DNA from: CAVPWP01 sp963709395 | GTDB lineage: Bacteria > Pseudomonadota > Alphaproteobacteria > Rhodobacterales > Rhodobacteraceae | Assembly (NCBI GenBank): GCA_963709395.1 | Contig: CAVPWP010000008.1 | Coordinates: 372,001-436,000 of the forward strand | Direction: 5' to 3' | Length of the DNA stretch: 64,000 nucleotides | The notes under the pieces: generated by a model | The model's input: only the letters and a program-made list of their open reading frames with translations | What the model was told of the DNA's origin: nothing | Databases searched by the model: none | Program-made: the position numbers and the translations under genes | Part shown: one piece after another, positions 33,619 through 43,045 of the stretch | How the letters are laid out: every line of letters starts with the position of its first letter | Position numbering within the stretch: the stretch's first letter is position 1

Positions 33619-35037
33619 ATGGGCAACGCCGACACCCAGCAGATCGGACTTGTCGGACTGGGAACCATGGGCGCGGCTCTGGCGCTCAACATGGCCGAGA
33701 AGGGCGTGCCGGTCGTGGTCCACAATCGCAACGGCGATGTCACGGCGGCGTTCATGGACGAGGCGGGCGCGCTGGCCGACTGGCTGACGCCGGCAGACGG
33801 CCCCGCGGCACTGGCCGCCGCCCTTGCCCCGCCCCGGGCCATCGTTCTGATGGTCACGGCGGGGCCGGCGGTGGATGCGGTGATCGAGGGGCTTCTGCCC
33901 CATCTCGACCGGGGCGACGTGATCGTCGACGGGGGCAACGCCGATTTCCACGACACGCGAAAGCGGGCGGCCGCGCTGGCCGAAAAGGGGATCGCCTTTC
34001 TCGGCATGGGCGTGTCGGGCGGTGAAGAAGGGGCGCGGCATGGACCCTCGATGATGGTTGGAGGGCCGGCGGACGCCTACGGCCGCATCGCACCGGTGCT
34101 GGAGGCGATCGCGGCGCGCTACAAGGACGACCCCTGTGTGGCCCATCTGGGGCCGGACGGGGCGGGCCATTTCGTCAAGACCGTGCACAACGGCATCGAA
34201 TATGCCGACATGCAGCTGATCGCCGAGATCTATGGCATCCTGAGGTATGGCCAGGGGCGCGGTGTGGAAGAGATTGCCGACCTCTTCGAGGCATGGAACG
34301 TCGGGCCGCTGCAATCCTACCTGGTCGAGATCACGGCGAAGATCCTTCGGGCGGTCGATCCGCTGACGGGCGGGCCGGTGGTCGACGTGATCGTCGACAG
34401 CGCGGGGCAGAAGGGCACCGGACGCTGGACGCTGATCGAGGCGCTGCGTCTGGGGCAATCGGCCTCGACCATCGAGGCGGCGGTGGGCGCGCGGTCCTGG
34501 TCGGCGCTGCGGGCGGCGCGCAGCACCGGGGCCGGGCTGTTCCCGGCCGACGGGTTGCGCTGTCACCCGCTGCTCGACACCGATCTCGAGGCGGCGCTGC
34601 TGGCGGCGCGGATCGTGGCCTTCGGGCAGGGGGCCCAGCTTCTGAAGGCCGCGTCCGAGGAATACGGCTGGGACCTCGACCTGCCGCGCGTGGCCGAGAT
34701 CTGGCGGGCGGGCTGCATCATCCGCTCGGCCCTTCTCGACGAGATCGCCCATGCCCTGCGCGACGACCCGCCCGAGGGGCTTCTGGTCTTCTCGCCCGTC
34801 CTGGCGGGGCGGCTCACGGAAAGCCTGCCGGCGCTGCGGCGCGTGGCCTCGTCGGCGCTGGCCGGGGGGCTGCCCGCCCCGGCGCTGGCGTCGGCGCTTG
34901 GGTATTTCGACACGATGCGGACGGCGCGGGGCACGACCGACCTGATCCAGGCGCAGCGCGACTTCTTCGGGGCCCACGGCTTCGAGCGGCTGGATGGCGG
35001 CGCGGGGCGGCACGGCCCCTGGCACGACAGGGGCTGA
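33619..35037 (+). CDS. gnd: 6-phosphogluconate dehydrogenase (decarboxylating)
   Basis: The product has 472 residues, the length of the long dimeric Gnd class. GLGTMG at 13-18 binds NADP. The substrate site includes FLGMGVSGGEEGARHGPSMM and the catalytic lysine in HFVKTVHNGIEY. The C-terminal half shows GGPVVDVIVDSAGQKGTGRWT and, near the end, SALGYFDTMRTARGTTDLIQAQRDFFGAH, all standard. It converts 6-phosphogluconate to ribulose 5-phosphate and CO2, producing NADPH. An AGGAGA ribosome site (33607-33612) precedes ATG 33619. No other pentose phosphate gene is adjacent. Confidence 0.95.
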   Translation: MGNADTQQIGLVGLGTMGAALALNMAEKGVPVVVHNRNGDVTAAFMDEAGALADWLTPADGPAALAAALAPPRAIVLMVTAGPAVDAVIEGLLPHLDRGDVIVDGGNADFHDTRKRAAALAEKGIAFLGMGVSGGEEGARHGPSMMVGGPADAYGRIAPVLEAIAARYKDDPCVAHLGPDGAGHFVKTVHNGIEYADMQLIAEIYGILRYGQGRGVEEIADLFEAWNVGPLQSYLVEITAKILRAVDPLTGGPVVDVIVDSAGQKGTGRWTLIEALRLGQSASTIEAAVGARSWSALRAARSTGAGLFPADGLRCHPLLDTDLEAALLAARIVAFGQGAQLLKAASEEYGWDLDLPRVAEIWRAGCIIRSALLDEIAHALRDDPPEGLLVFSPVLAGRLTESLPALRRVASSALAGGLPAPALASALGYFDTMRTARGTTDLIQAQRDFFGAHGFERLDGGAGRHGPWHDRG

Positions 35038-35053
35038 GGGCCGGCCCCCGGTT

Positions 35054-35230
35054 TCAGGTGGTCAGGAACAGCACGTCGATCCCCCGCAGGAGGATGACCA
35101 GCACCGCCCAGATCACGACGCCCCGCACAAGCTGCGACTGCCCTTTCAGGATCAGCGGATGGGAGAAAAGCCAGATGCCGACGCCGATCGCGCCGCAGGT
35201 CAGCAGGATGTGAAGAAGGGTCGGACCCAT
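35054..35230 (-). CDS. Small two-helix membrane protein of unknown function
   Basis: From ATG 35230 the product is 58 residues: MGPTLLHILL, then GAIGVGIWLF, a short polar loop (SHPLILKGQSQ) and a second helix (VVIWAVLVILL). The composition is clearly that of a membrane protein rather than a shadow frame, and the 6-phosphogluconate dehydrogenase stop lies 16 bases beyond its end on the other strand. No family is recognised. An upstream in-frame ATG at 35242 would add four residues. Confidence 0.5.
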   Translation of the reverse strand: MGPTLLHILLTCGAIGVGIWLFSHPLILKGQSQLVRGVVIWAVLVILLRGIDVLFLTT

Positions 35231-35524
35231 GGGATGCCTCAACTCGGGAACAATTCTTGTGACGTTGGCACGACCAGGGCGCGAACGGAAGGGCCTGCCG
35301 GGTCGCCGCGCCGCGCACGACGGAAGGGTGCGCTGTCGCGTGAATATGGACCGCCTTGAAAAGACACCAATTCAGCAGGAATCCGGCCCTTCCGCCGCCC
35401 CGTTCGTGAAGTAGTCCTGAAAATGCCGGTCGATACGCCCTCCCCGATCCGCTGTGGACCGGCAGGGGCGTGACGGCGCGGCAGGCAAGAGTGTCGATCC
35501 TGTTGGATCATTGTGAGGTGTAAA

Positions 35525-35761
35525 GTGTTCGAGTGGATTCCCGGGGTATCCGGGGCAGATGGACGTGGGCTGGCCCTGACCGCCGCGTTCATCCTGCTGT
35601 GTATCGCCCAGATCGTGTTCCTGGCCCGTCACTGGATGCGCGTCACCGCGCGCGACCACGAGGTGACGTGGCACCGCCGCATGGACAAGGCCCTCGACTG
35701 GTCGCCGTCCGCCACGCCCGCACGGGGCAAGGCGAAGCGGCGGGGGCTGTTGCGGAAGTAG
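35525..35761 (+). CDS. Small membrane-anchored hypothetical protein
   Basis: The proposed start GTG 35525 follows GAGGTG (35515-35520) at good spacing; GTG 35513 is an alternative. The product is 78 residues: one hydrophobic helix (LALTAAFILLCIAQIVFLA, about residues 14-32) followed by a basic C-terminal tail ending KAKRRGLLRK. It looks like a membrane anchor with a cytoplasmic positively charged tail. No family is recognised. Confidence 0.5.
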   Translation: MFEWIPGVSGADGRGLALTAAFILLCIAQIVFLARHWMRVTARDHEVTWHRRMDKALDWSPSATPARGKAKRRGLLRK

Positions 35762-35935
35762 GGTGTGGGGAAACCGCCGGGCCAACGCCTGGCGGCATCG
35801 CTTCAGGACCGGCGGGTCGCAAAGGGCTGCTCCGAGTCCGCCGCGCTGGGCAGGGCGATTGCTGAAGCCGTGGGACACCGTGACCCGGAAAAGGGCATGG
35901 CGTGGCTGTCGCCGTGTTTGCGCGCTGGCGCGCCC

Positions 35936-37748
35936 CTACTCCATCGCCTCCAACTCGTCGATCATCCCGGCGATCATGCCCAGGCCCTTGTCCCAGAAGG
36001 CCGGGTCGCTGGCGTCGAGCCCGAAGGGCGCCAGAAGCTCCTTGTGGTGCTTCGAACCGCCCGCGCGCAGCATCTCGAAATACTTCTCCTGGAACCCCGC
36101 GTCCCCTTCCTCGTAGACGGCGTAAAGCGCGTTCACCAGCCCGTCGCCGAAGGCATAGGCATAGACGTAGAAGGGCGAATGCACGAAGTGGGGGATGTAG
36201 GCCCAGAACAACTCATAGCCTTCCATGAAGGTGAAGGCGGGGCCAAGGCTTTCGGCCTGAACGCTCATCCACAGGGCGTCGATATCGTCGGGCGTCAATT
36301 CGCCCATCCGGCGCGCCTCGTGCAGCTTGCACTCGAAGTCGTAGAAGGCGATCTGGCGCACCACGGTGTTGATCATGTCCTCGACCTTGCCGGCCAGAAG
36401 CACCCGGCGCTGGTCGGTGTCCCTGGCGTTGGCCAGCAGCCGGCGGAAGGTCAGCATCTCGCCGAAGACCGAGGCGGTCTCGGCCAGCGTCAGCGGGGTC
36501 GAGGACAAAAGCTCGCCCTGGCCAGCCGCCAGAACCTGGTGCACGCCGTGGCCAAGCTCATGCGCCAGGGTCATCACGTCACGCGGTTTGCCGAGGTAAT
36601 TCAGCAAGGATATAGGGGTGCACATCGACCACCGTGGGGTGGGCGAAGGCGCCGGGGGCCTTGCCGGGCTTGGTGCCGGCGTCGATCCAGCCCTTGGTGA
36701 AGAACGGCTCGGCGATCTCGGCCATGCGCGGGTCGAATTCGCCGTAGGCCGTCATCACCATGTCGCGGGCGCGCGGCCAGTCGATGGTGGTCTTGTCCTC
36801 CATCGGCAGGGGCGCGTTGCGGTCCCAGACCTCAAGCGTGTCGAGACCCAGCCACTTGCGCTTGAGCTCGTAGTAGCGGTGCGAGAGCTTCGGATAGGCG
36901 GCGACCACGGCGTTGCGCAGCGCCTCGACCACCTCGGGCTCGACCTGGTTGGCCAGGTGCCGGCCGGTCTGTGGCGTGGGCATCTTGCGCCAGCGGTCCT
37001 CGATCTCCTTTTCCTTGGCCAGCGTGTTGTGGACGCGGGCGAAAAGCTTGACGTTGGCGCCGAAGACGCGGGCCAGTTCGCGCGCGGCGGCCTCGCGTTT
37101 CGCGCGGTCGTGGTCGGTGAGGAAATCGAGCGTGGATTCAAGGTTCAGCACCTCGCCATCCACGGTGAACTCGAGCCCGGCGATGGTCTCGTCGAAGAGC
37201 CGGTTCCAGGCGGCCGCCCCCACGGTGGACTGGTCGTGCAGGAAGCGTTCCAGTTCGTCCGAAAGCTGGTGCGGCTTCATCGCGCGCAGCCGCTCGAAGA
37301 TCGGCCGGAAGCGCGCAAGCTCGGTGTTCTGGTCGAAGAGGCTGTCCAGCGCCGCGTCGTCGATCCGGTTCACCTCGAGCGAGAAGAAGACAAGCGGCGT
37401 GGTGAAGGCGGTGATCCGGTCCTGCGTGTCGGAGATGAACTTCGCGCGCTCGGGGTCGGTCGTGACCTGGTAGTAGCGCAGCCCGGCATAGGACATCAGG
37501 CGCCCGGCGACCGTGTCGATCCTCTCGTAGCGCAGCACGCAGTCGAGCAGTCCGGCCGCGTCGAGGTCCGCCAGCTTTCCCTCGTAATCCGCTGCGAAAT
37601 CCGCACAGGCCTTTTCGAGCCAGTCCATGTCGCGCTTGAACTCGGGCGCGTCGGGTGCTGCGTAAAGATCGGTCAGGTCCCATTCGGGCAGGTCGCCGAA
37701 GGACTTTCCGCCGGTGGCGTTGGCGTCGAATAGGGGGGTGCGGGTCAT
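35936..37748 (-). pseudogene. pepF: M3-family oligoendopeptidase F, interrupted by a +1 frameshift
   Basis: From ATG 37748 the frame encodes FGDLPEWDLTDLYAA and runs normally to VDVHPYIL near 36610. The frame then shifts by one base and continues LNYLGKPRDVMTLAHELGHGVHQ, which holds the HExxH zinc motif (H-E-L-G-H), to the stop at 35936. Removing one A from the AA at 36606-36607 joins the parts into a full-length PepF/M3B protein of about 603 residues, the usual size. The enzyme trims peptides of about 7-17 residues in the cytoplasm. Everything else in both parts looks intact, so a sequencing insertion is likely. Confidence 0.85.
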
Positions 37749-37817
37749 GGCCGGGCTCCTTGTCGCTGTTCCGACTGACCTATGCGGGCCGGCGGGACAG
37801 GGCAAGGGCAGAGGCGG

Positions 37818-38285
37818 TCAGGCCAACGTGACGAAGACCTCGGTGCGCAGGCGCTCGGCCGGGGTCGTGTCGGGGTCGTCGACATAGACCTCCCAGGTGG
37901 GTGCGCCGATCGTCAGACTTGCCGCCGCGCAATGCTCCGTGAGTGCGGCGTAGCTGTCGCGCAGCGTGTCGTAGGGGCCGACATGAGTGAAATGCAGAAC
38001 CTCGCCTCCCGGTGTCCTGTCCGCCTGCACCTCGCCTCGGGCGGCTCGGGTGTCGTCTTCGGCCACGAAAACCCCGGCACGGAAGGCCATGCTGTCTTCC
38101 GCATAGTCGTAGTAGACGGACATCAACGGCCCTGCGGGCGCAATGCCGCACTTTTCAAGGAATGCCATGATGTCGGCGAAGGCGGTGCCCATTGCCCCGG
38201 CGATCTCGGCGGGGTCCATGGACGAGGAGCGTTCGACGTAGAGGTAGGGCTTGGGGTCCACGCGTGTGAGGGTGAAGTCAGGCAC
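37818..38285 (-). CDS. GyrI-like small-molecule-binding domain protein
   Basis: The product has 155 residues. It starts FTLTRVDPKPYLYVERSSSM and contains GPLMSVYYDY, EVLHFTHVGPYDTLRDSYAALTEH and a final WEVYVDDPDTTPAERLRTEVFV in outline. This pattern, including the H-x-G-P-Y-x-x-L segment and the closing D-P-x-x-x-P-x-x-x-R-T-x-V, is that of GyrI-like (SOUL/AraC effector) domains that bind drugs or regulate gyrase. There is no DNA-binding domain. It is monocistronic. Confidence 0.8.
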   Translation of the reverse strand: MPDFTLTRVDPKPYLYVERSSSMDPAEIAGAMGTAFADIMAFLEKCGIAPAGPLMSVYYDYAEDSMAFRAGVFVAEDDTRAARGEVQADRTPGGEVLHFTHVGPYDTLRDSYAALTEHCAAASLTIGAPTWEVYVDDPDTTPAERLRTEVFVTLA

Positions 38286-38350
38286 GGGGCGATCCTCCGA
38301 TTGTCCTCTCGAAGGATCCCGCGATTCGCCCGGGCGCGCATTGCGCGGGA

Positions 38351-38788
38351 TCAGTTCGAGGGTTCGGGCGGGCGTTCGAAATGCGGTGTGACCTCCGGCG
38401 GAGCCGGCAGCGCCTTCGCGGTCTCGTCAAGCTCGAGGCCCCCGACATCTGCGCCCCGCGGGCGAAGCACGACCCAGGCGCGCTGATCCATGCCTGCGGG
38501 ATCCCGGACGAGGTACTCGACCGAGGTCACGCGTCCCTGGTAGACGCGACAGCGGAAGTGCAGGTCTTTCGCATCGGGGAAGTCGGCGTTGCCGAAAAGA
38601 AAGGGCACTTCTCGGATCCGGTTGAAGTCGATGTCGCGAAGCTCGGTCGCGCCCTGGTTCTGCAGCATCTCGTGGGTGCAAAGTGCTGTGGTCTCTGCCT
38701 CGGTGGTGGCCGCCGCTGCGCCTGCGGTCAGCCAGGCAAGGGCAAGGGCGACCGCCAGCGTGCGGTGTGATGTGAACAGTGGTGTCAT
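38351..38788 (-). CDS. Secreted hypothetical protein
   Basis: From ATG 38788 the product has 145 residues. A Sec signal peptide is visible (basic start, then LAVALALAWLTAGAAAATT, cleavage near residue 26). The mature part has two cysteines (in ALCTHEM and HFRCRVY) that could form a disulfide in the periplasm. No family is recognised. The longer frame to 39085 has no start support. Nearest neighbours are a GyrI-like gene and a secreted phosphatase-fold gene, with no clear functional link. Confidence 0.6.
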   Translation of the reverse strand: MTPLFTSHRTLAVALALAWLTAGAAAATTEAETTALCTHEMLQNQGATELRDIDFNRIREVPFLFGNADFPDAKDLHFRCRVYQGRVTSVEYLVRDPAGMDQRAWVVLRPRGADVGGLELDETAKALPAPPEVTPHFERPPEPSN

Positions 38789-38984
38789 CCGGTCCCCCCG
38801 TCGATTGGTCCTGTCCGATCCTAGCCGCACGGACCCCGCCGCGCCACCTGTCTTTGTCTCGCGGAGATTTTTCGATGTTGCGTCAAGAGCGGCTTCCCCA
38901 GGCAATCGGGCCTCTTGGCCCCGCCGCTCCTGACATCGCAGAACACCCCGCAAGTCCGCAGCGAAGAGGGCCAGGCATCCGGGG

Positions 38985-39935
38985 TCACTCGTAGTCGATG
39001 ACGGCAAGCACGGCACGGTGGTCCGACGGCCAGGGGTCGACCGCCAGATCGGTGCGCGGACCGGTCTCGCCCACGATCGCGGCATCGGTCACCGTGACGT
39101 CGCCGCGCACCAGCACGAAGTCGATCCGGTCATGATGATCCTCGGGGTCGGCCTCGTCACCCCAGGGCGTCCAGGTGAAGGCAGGCTTTGCCACCGGGTC
39201 GGGGTGGACGGCGCGATAGGCGTCGGCGAAGCCAAGGTTCTCAAGGGACCGGGTGGTCGGCCAGTCCACGGCGATCGGGTGCAGGCCGGCCTCGGCGGCG
39301 GCCTCGGTCCAGTCGCGGCCCGAGGGCTCGTTGAAGTCGCCGAAGATGAAGGTGATGTCGCCTTCGGTCGTAGCAGAAAGATCCGAGATCAGAAGCTCGA
39401 TGGCCGGACCGCGCGTGTCGCGGGCATACCGGATCGCATCCTCGGCGGTGTCGACGAAAGGTGCCGGGCCGTATTCGATGCCCAAAAGCTGGTAGGGCTG
39501 GTATGGTTCGTCGTCGAGATGGACGTTGCAGGCCCAGACGGTGCGGCCCGGCGCCTCGATCGGAACGCACAGATCGTTCGCACTCGCCGCCCCGATGGGA
39601 TAGCGGCTGATGATGGCATTGGCCCAAAGCGCCACGTTCTCGGCAGTCTGGTCGTAGTGGTAGAAGCCCATCGCCTCGGCCAGTTCGGCCGCGACCGAGG
39701 TGCCGCCTGGAGGGCAGTATTCCGCATCGCACACCTCGCCCTCGGTGCGGGTTTCCTGGAGGCCGACGATGTCGGGGTTCGCGGCGCGCAGGACGGCGAG
39801 CGTTTCGTCGATCCCCTTTTCCTCGTTCGCCCCGCCGCCCCAGACATTGTAGGACATCACCCGCAATTCCGCGGCGGCGGCCGGAGTGGCGGACAGGGTA
39901 AGGAGGAAAAGCGGGGCAAGGGCGCGGTACGACAT
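38985..39935 (-). CDS. Secreted endonuclease/exonuclease/phosphatase-family hydrolase
   Basis: From ATG 39935 the product has 316 residues with a Sec signal peptide (cleavage near AAAAE, residue 22). The EEP fold is shown by MSYNVWGGG, IVGLQET (metal-binding glutamate), the FIFGDFNEPS motif (Asp and Asn of the active site) and the final PSDHRAVLAV with catalytic Asp-His. The family includes DNase I, sphingomyelinases and inositol phosphatases; the sequence does not decide the substrate. The signal peptide places it in the periplasm or outside the cell. Confidence 0.85.
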   Translation of the reverse strand: MSYRALAPLFLLTLSATPAAAAELRVMSYNVWGGGANEEKGIDETLAVLRAANPDIVGLQETRTEGEVCDAEYCPPGGTSVAAELAEAMGFYHYDQTAENVALWANAIISRYPIGAASANDLCVPIEAPGRTVWACNVHLDDEPYQPYQLLGIEYGPAPFVDTAEDAIRYARDTRGPAIELLISDLSATTEGDITFIFGDFNEPSGRDWTEAAAEAGLHPIAVDWPTTRSLENLGFADAYRAVHPDPVAKPAFTWTPWGDEADPEDHHDRIDFVLVRGDVTVTDAAIVGETGPRTDLAVDPWPSDHRAVLAVIDYE

Positions 39936-40140
39936 CTGTGACCTCGGGCCAGGGTTGCGATGTGCGACGATATCGCCCCTTCGCAACGGAGCAATGACTA
40001 TTTCGCTTGTGCCGTGGCGGCCGGCGCCCTGCGGCTTCCCAGGCTCCATCGCGCAGGTGCCGCTGGCGCAGATGCCGCTGGCGCAAATTCGTCCTCGGAG
40101 CTAGGCTTTCGCGCAAACCACATCGGGGAGTTCGCGGGGC

Positions 40141-41571
40141 ATGAGGGAGACCGACATTGTCGTCGTGGGTGCCGGCGCTGCCGGGATCGGCGCGGGGCTC
40201 GAACTGGCCGACCAGGGCCTGCAGTTCGTCATCCTCGAAGCCGCGCCGCGCGTGGGTGGACGGGCCTTCACCGACAGCCAGAGCCTCAGCCTGCCTTGGG
40301 ATCGGGGCTGCCACTGGCTGCACTGCGCCGACGTCAACCCGCTCGTGGCCTATGCCGACAGGCTTGGCGCGCGCTACCGCAAGGCGGACCCGGACGAGGA
40401 TTTTACCTACTGGCAGGGCGGAGGCTTCGCCGGCGTGGCACAACGGGCCGCGGCCGGCAGGGCGCTCGACGCCGCCGACACCGCAATCGACCGGGCCGGC
40501 GCCGCGGGCCGGGACGTGGCCCTGACCGAGGTCGTCGACCTGGGCGGTCCGCACGGCCCCGCCGTTCGCTGCGTCCTCCAGTTGCTGGCCGGGGCCGATC
40601 CCGAAGACGTGTCGACGCTGTCCTACTGGGACTACGAAGATACCGAGGCCGACTGGCCCGTCCTCTCGGGTCTCGGGGCCCTCGTGGCGGGGATGGCGCA
40701 GGGACTTCCGATCCGCACCGGCGTCGCCGTGACGGCGATCCGCCAGGGGGCCGGGGGCGAGGTCACGGTCGATACCCCATCGGGCACGATCCGCGCGAAG
40801 GGCGCGATCGTGACCGCCTCGACCAACGTGCTGAACTCGGGTGCAATCGCCTTCGGACCGGGCCCCGCGCGCGATCTTCTCGACGAGATCGCCCAGGTGC
40901 CCTGCGGCGTCTACGAGAAGGTGGCGTTTGAACTGCCCGCCCTGCCTCCCGAGGCCATGGGCCGGCAGTTCTGCATCGTCGATCCCGGCGATGCGCCGGC
41001 TTTCGAGTTCGTCATGATCGCAGGCTCACCGGCCCTTGTGGTCACGAACATGGCCGGGTCCTGGGTACGCGACATCTCCAAAGACGGTCCCGGCGCGCTC
41101 GAGGCGTTCGCGCGCGAACACTTCGCGCGTGCCTTCGGCGCCGATCTGGCAGGCTCGATCCGCGGCGCGGCGGAGACCGGGTGGCATCTCGACCCCTTCG
41201 TGCGCGGGTCCTATTCCCACGCCGTGCCGGGGGCCGCCCGCAGGCGCCACCGGATGATCGAGGCCGATACCGGCACCGTGGCCTTTGCGGGCGAGGCCTT
41301 CTCGCTCGACTACCAGGCCACGGCCCACGGCGCCTACCTGTCGGGCCGCGACGTGGCGCGGCGCCTTGCACGGCAGCATCAGCCATGCGCCTCAAGCATC
41401 GCCCTGAGATCGTCCAGCGTATTGGCCTCGTCCACCGGTTTGTCCCGTCGCCAGCGCGCCATGCGCGGAAAGCGCAGCGCGATGCCGGACTTGTGGCGGG
41501 GGCTGGGCTGGATGCCTTCGAAGGCGATCTCGAAGACATGCTCGGGGCGCACGGCGCGCACGGGGCCATAG
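40141..41571 (+). CDS. FAD-dependent amine oxidase-family protein
   Basis: The frame has 476 residues. The dinucleotide motif VVGAGAAGIGAGLELADQG lies at about 7-25, followed by the second FAD segment EAAPRVGGRAFT. The C-terminal FAD-binding block AGEAFSLDYQATAHGAYLSGRDVA ends near residue 412, where related proteins normally stop. The last 60 or so codons (after ARRLARQ, about 41375) run antisense to the DNA ligase gene and look like shadow sequence. A one-base shift near that point would give a stop at 41406-41408, so the true end may be there. The amine or other substrate is unknown. Confidence 0.75.
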   Translation: MRETDIVVVGAGAAGIGAGLELADQGLQFVILEAAPRVGGRAFTDSQSLSLPWDRGCHWLHCADVNPLVAYADRLGARYRKADPDEDFTYWQGGGFAGVAQRAAAGRALDAADTAIDRAGAAGRDVALTEVVDLGGPHGPAVRCVLQLLAGADPEDVSTLSYWDYEDTEADWPVLSGLGALVAGMAQGLPIRTGVAVTAIRQGAGGEVTVDTPSGTIRAKGAIVTASTNVLNSGAIAFGPGPARDLLDEIAQVPCGVYEKVAFELPALPPEAMGRQFCIVDPGDAPAFEFVMIAGSPALVVTNMAGSWVRDISKDGPGALEAFAREHFARAFGADLAGSIRGAAETGWHLDPFVRGSYSHAVPGAARRRHRMIEADTGTVAFAGEAFSLDYQATAHGAYLSGRDVARRLARQHQPCASSIALRSSSVLASSTGLSRRQRAMRGKRSAMPDLWRGLGWMPSKAISKTCSGRTARTGP

Positions 41572-42972
41572 CGTTCCAGCGTGTTCTTGCGCACCCAGGC
41601 GGTGATCTCGCGGAACTCGGCGTCGGTCAGGCCCGAATAGGCCTTGGTGAACGGAACAAGCGCATCGCCGTCGCGGACGGCGAAGGTGAAGTCGGTGAAG
41701 AGGGTCGCACGCCGGCCATGGCCGGACTGGGCATAGACCATCACCGCGTCGATGGTCAGGGGGTCGACCTTCCATTTCCACCAGTCGCCCTTCTTGCGCC
41801 CCACGCCGTAGGGCGACGCGCGACGCTTGAGCATCAGCCCCTCGGCGCCCCGCTCGCGCGCGGTGGCGCTGCACCGCGGCAAGGTCGGACCAGTCGTCGA
41901 ACGCGATGAGGGGCGAGGGCAGAAGCGGCGCATCCTCGGGAAGCGTGGCGGCCAGCCGGTCGAGCCGCGCGCGGCGCTCGGCATAGGGCAGGGCGCGGAT
42001 GTCTTCGCCCGCCTCTTCGAGAAGGTCATAGGCTTTCAGGATCACCGGCGCCTCGCTCAGAAGGCGTTTCGGCACGGTCTTGCGCCCGATCCGCTTCTGC
42101 AGCGCCGAAAAGGGCAGGGGTCGGGTACCGTCCCAGGCCAGCACCTCGCCGTCGATCACGGTGCCGGGGGGCAGGAAGTCCGCCAGCCGCGCCAGTTCGG
42201 GGAACCGGTCGGTCATCAGCTCTTCGCCCCGCGACCAGAGGAAGTGCTGGCCGTCGCGCAGGATGACCTGGCCCCGGATCCCGTCCCATTTCCATTCCGC
42301 CGCCCAGTCGGCGGGGTCGCCCAGATCCGCAGGCGCGGTGTCGAGCGGATGGGCCAGGCAGAACGGATAGGGGCGCGAGAGGCCCGCCATCGGATCGGGT
42401 GCCAGGACCAGGGCGGCATAGCTGGTGGTCGCCGGGTCCCAGTCGCCCATCAGGCGGTGGGCAAGCTCGGCCTCGGCGATGCCGGTGGCCTGCGCCAGCG
42501 CCCGCGTCATCAGCTTCTGCGACAGGCCCATGCGAAAGCCGCCGGTCAGAAGCTTGTTGAACAGGAACCGTTCCGTGGCATCGAGACCGTCCCAGGCAGC
42601 CAGGATGCGGGCCTTGCGTGTTTCCTCGTCAAGCGTGGCAAGCGCGCGGACCTCGGTCACCCAGTCGGTCAGGCTGCGGTCGGTGACCTGCGTGGGCGGC
42701 GGCAGGATCAGGGCGATCGTTTCGGCCAGGTCGCCGACGATCGGGTAGCATTCCTCGAAAAGCCAGAGCGGGATGCCGGCGCGTTCGGCCGCCCATTCGC
42801 GCAGCCGCGTCGTCGTCACCGCGCGCCGGGGGCGGCGCCCCGAGAGCAGCGCGATGGTCCAGAGCCGGTCCTCCTCCGGGGCGTCGGCGAAGTAGGCCGC
42901 CAGCGCCGCCACCCGCGCGTTGGTCGAGGTGGTCTGGTCGAGGGCGGTGAACAGCCCGGCAAAGCGCTTCAC
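41379..42972 (-). pseudogene. ATP-dependent DNA ligase (bacterial LigB/LigC-like), interrupted by a +1 frameshift
   Basis: From ATG 42972 the frame encodes the N-terminal DNA-binding domain and then EWKWDGIRGQV, with catalytic Lys228 in the KxDG motif, VIDGEVLAWDG, and ILKAYDLLEEAGEDIR. At about 41868 the frame shifts by one base and continues ARERGAEGLMLKRR, GDWWKWKVDPLTIDAV and the OB-fold domain to TGA at 41379. Joined, the protein has about 530 residues and matches the cisplatin-damage-response ligase family that occurs with a beta-lactamase-fold exonuclease; that exonuclease is encoded 73 bases upstream. Removing one G at 41868 restores the frame. The break may be a sequencing error. Confidence 0.85.
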
Positions 42973-43045
42973 GTCACCACCTCCATCGACCCGGAAATAT
43001 CCCGGGGGGCGAGGCGCACTCGCGCCGAGGGGGGCAGCGCCCCCC

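Noticed and set aside
32490..34007. 505-codon minus-strand frame covering the FNT and gnd starts
   Set aside because: Out of frame with the FNT protein, whose motifs are in another frame, and antisense to gnd; composition is that of a shadow.
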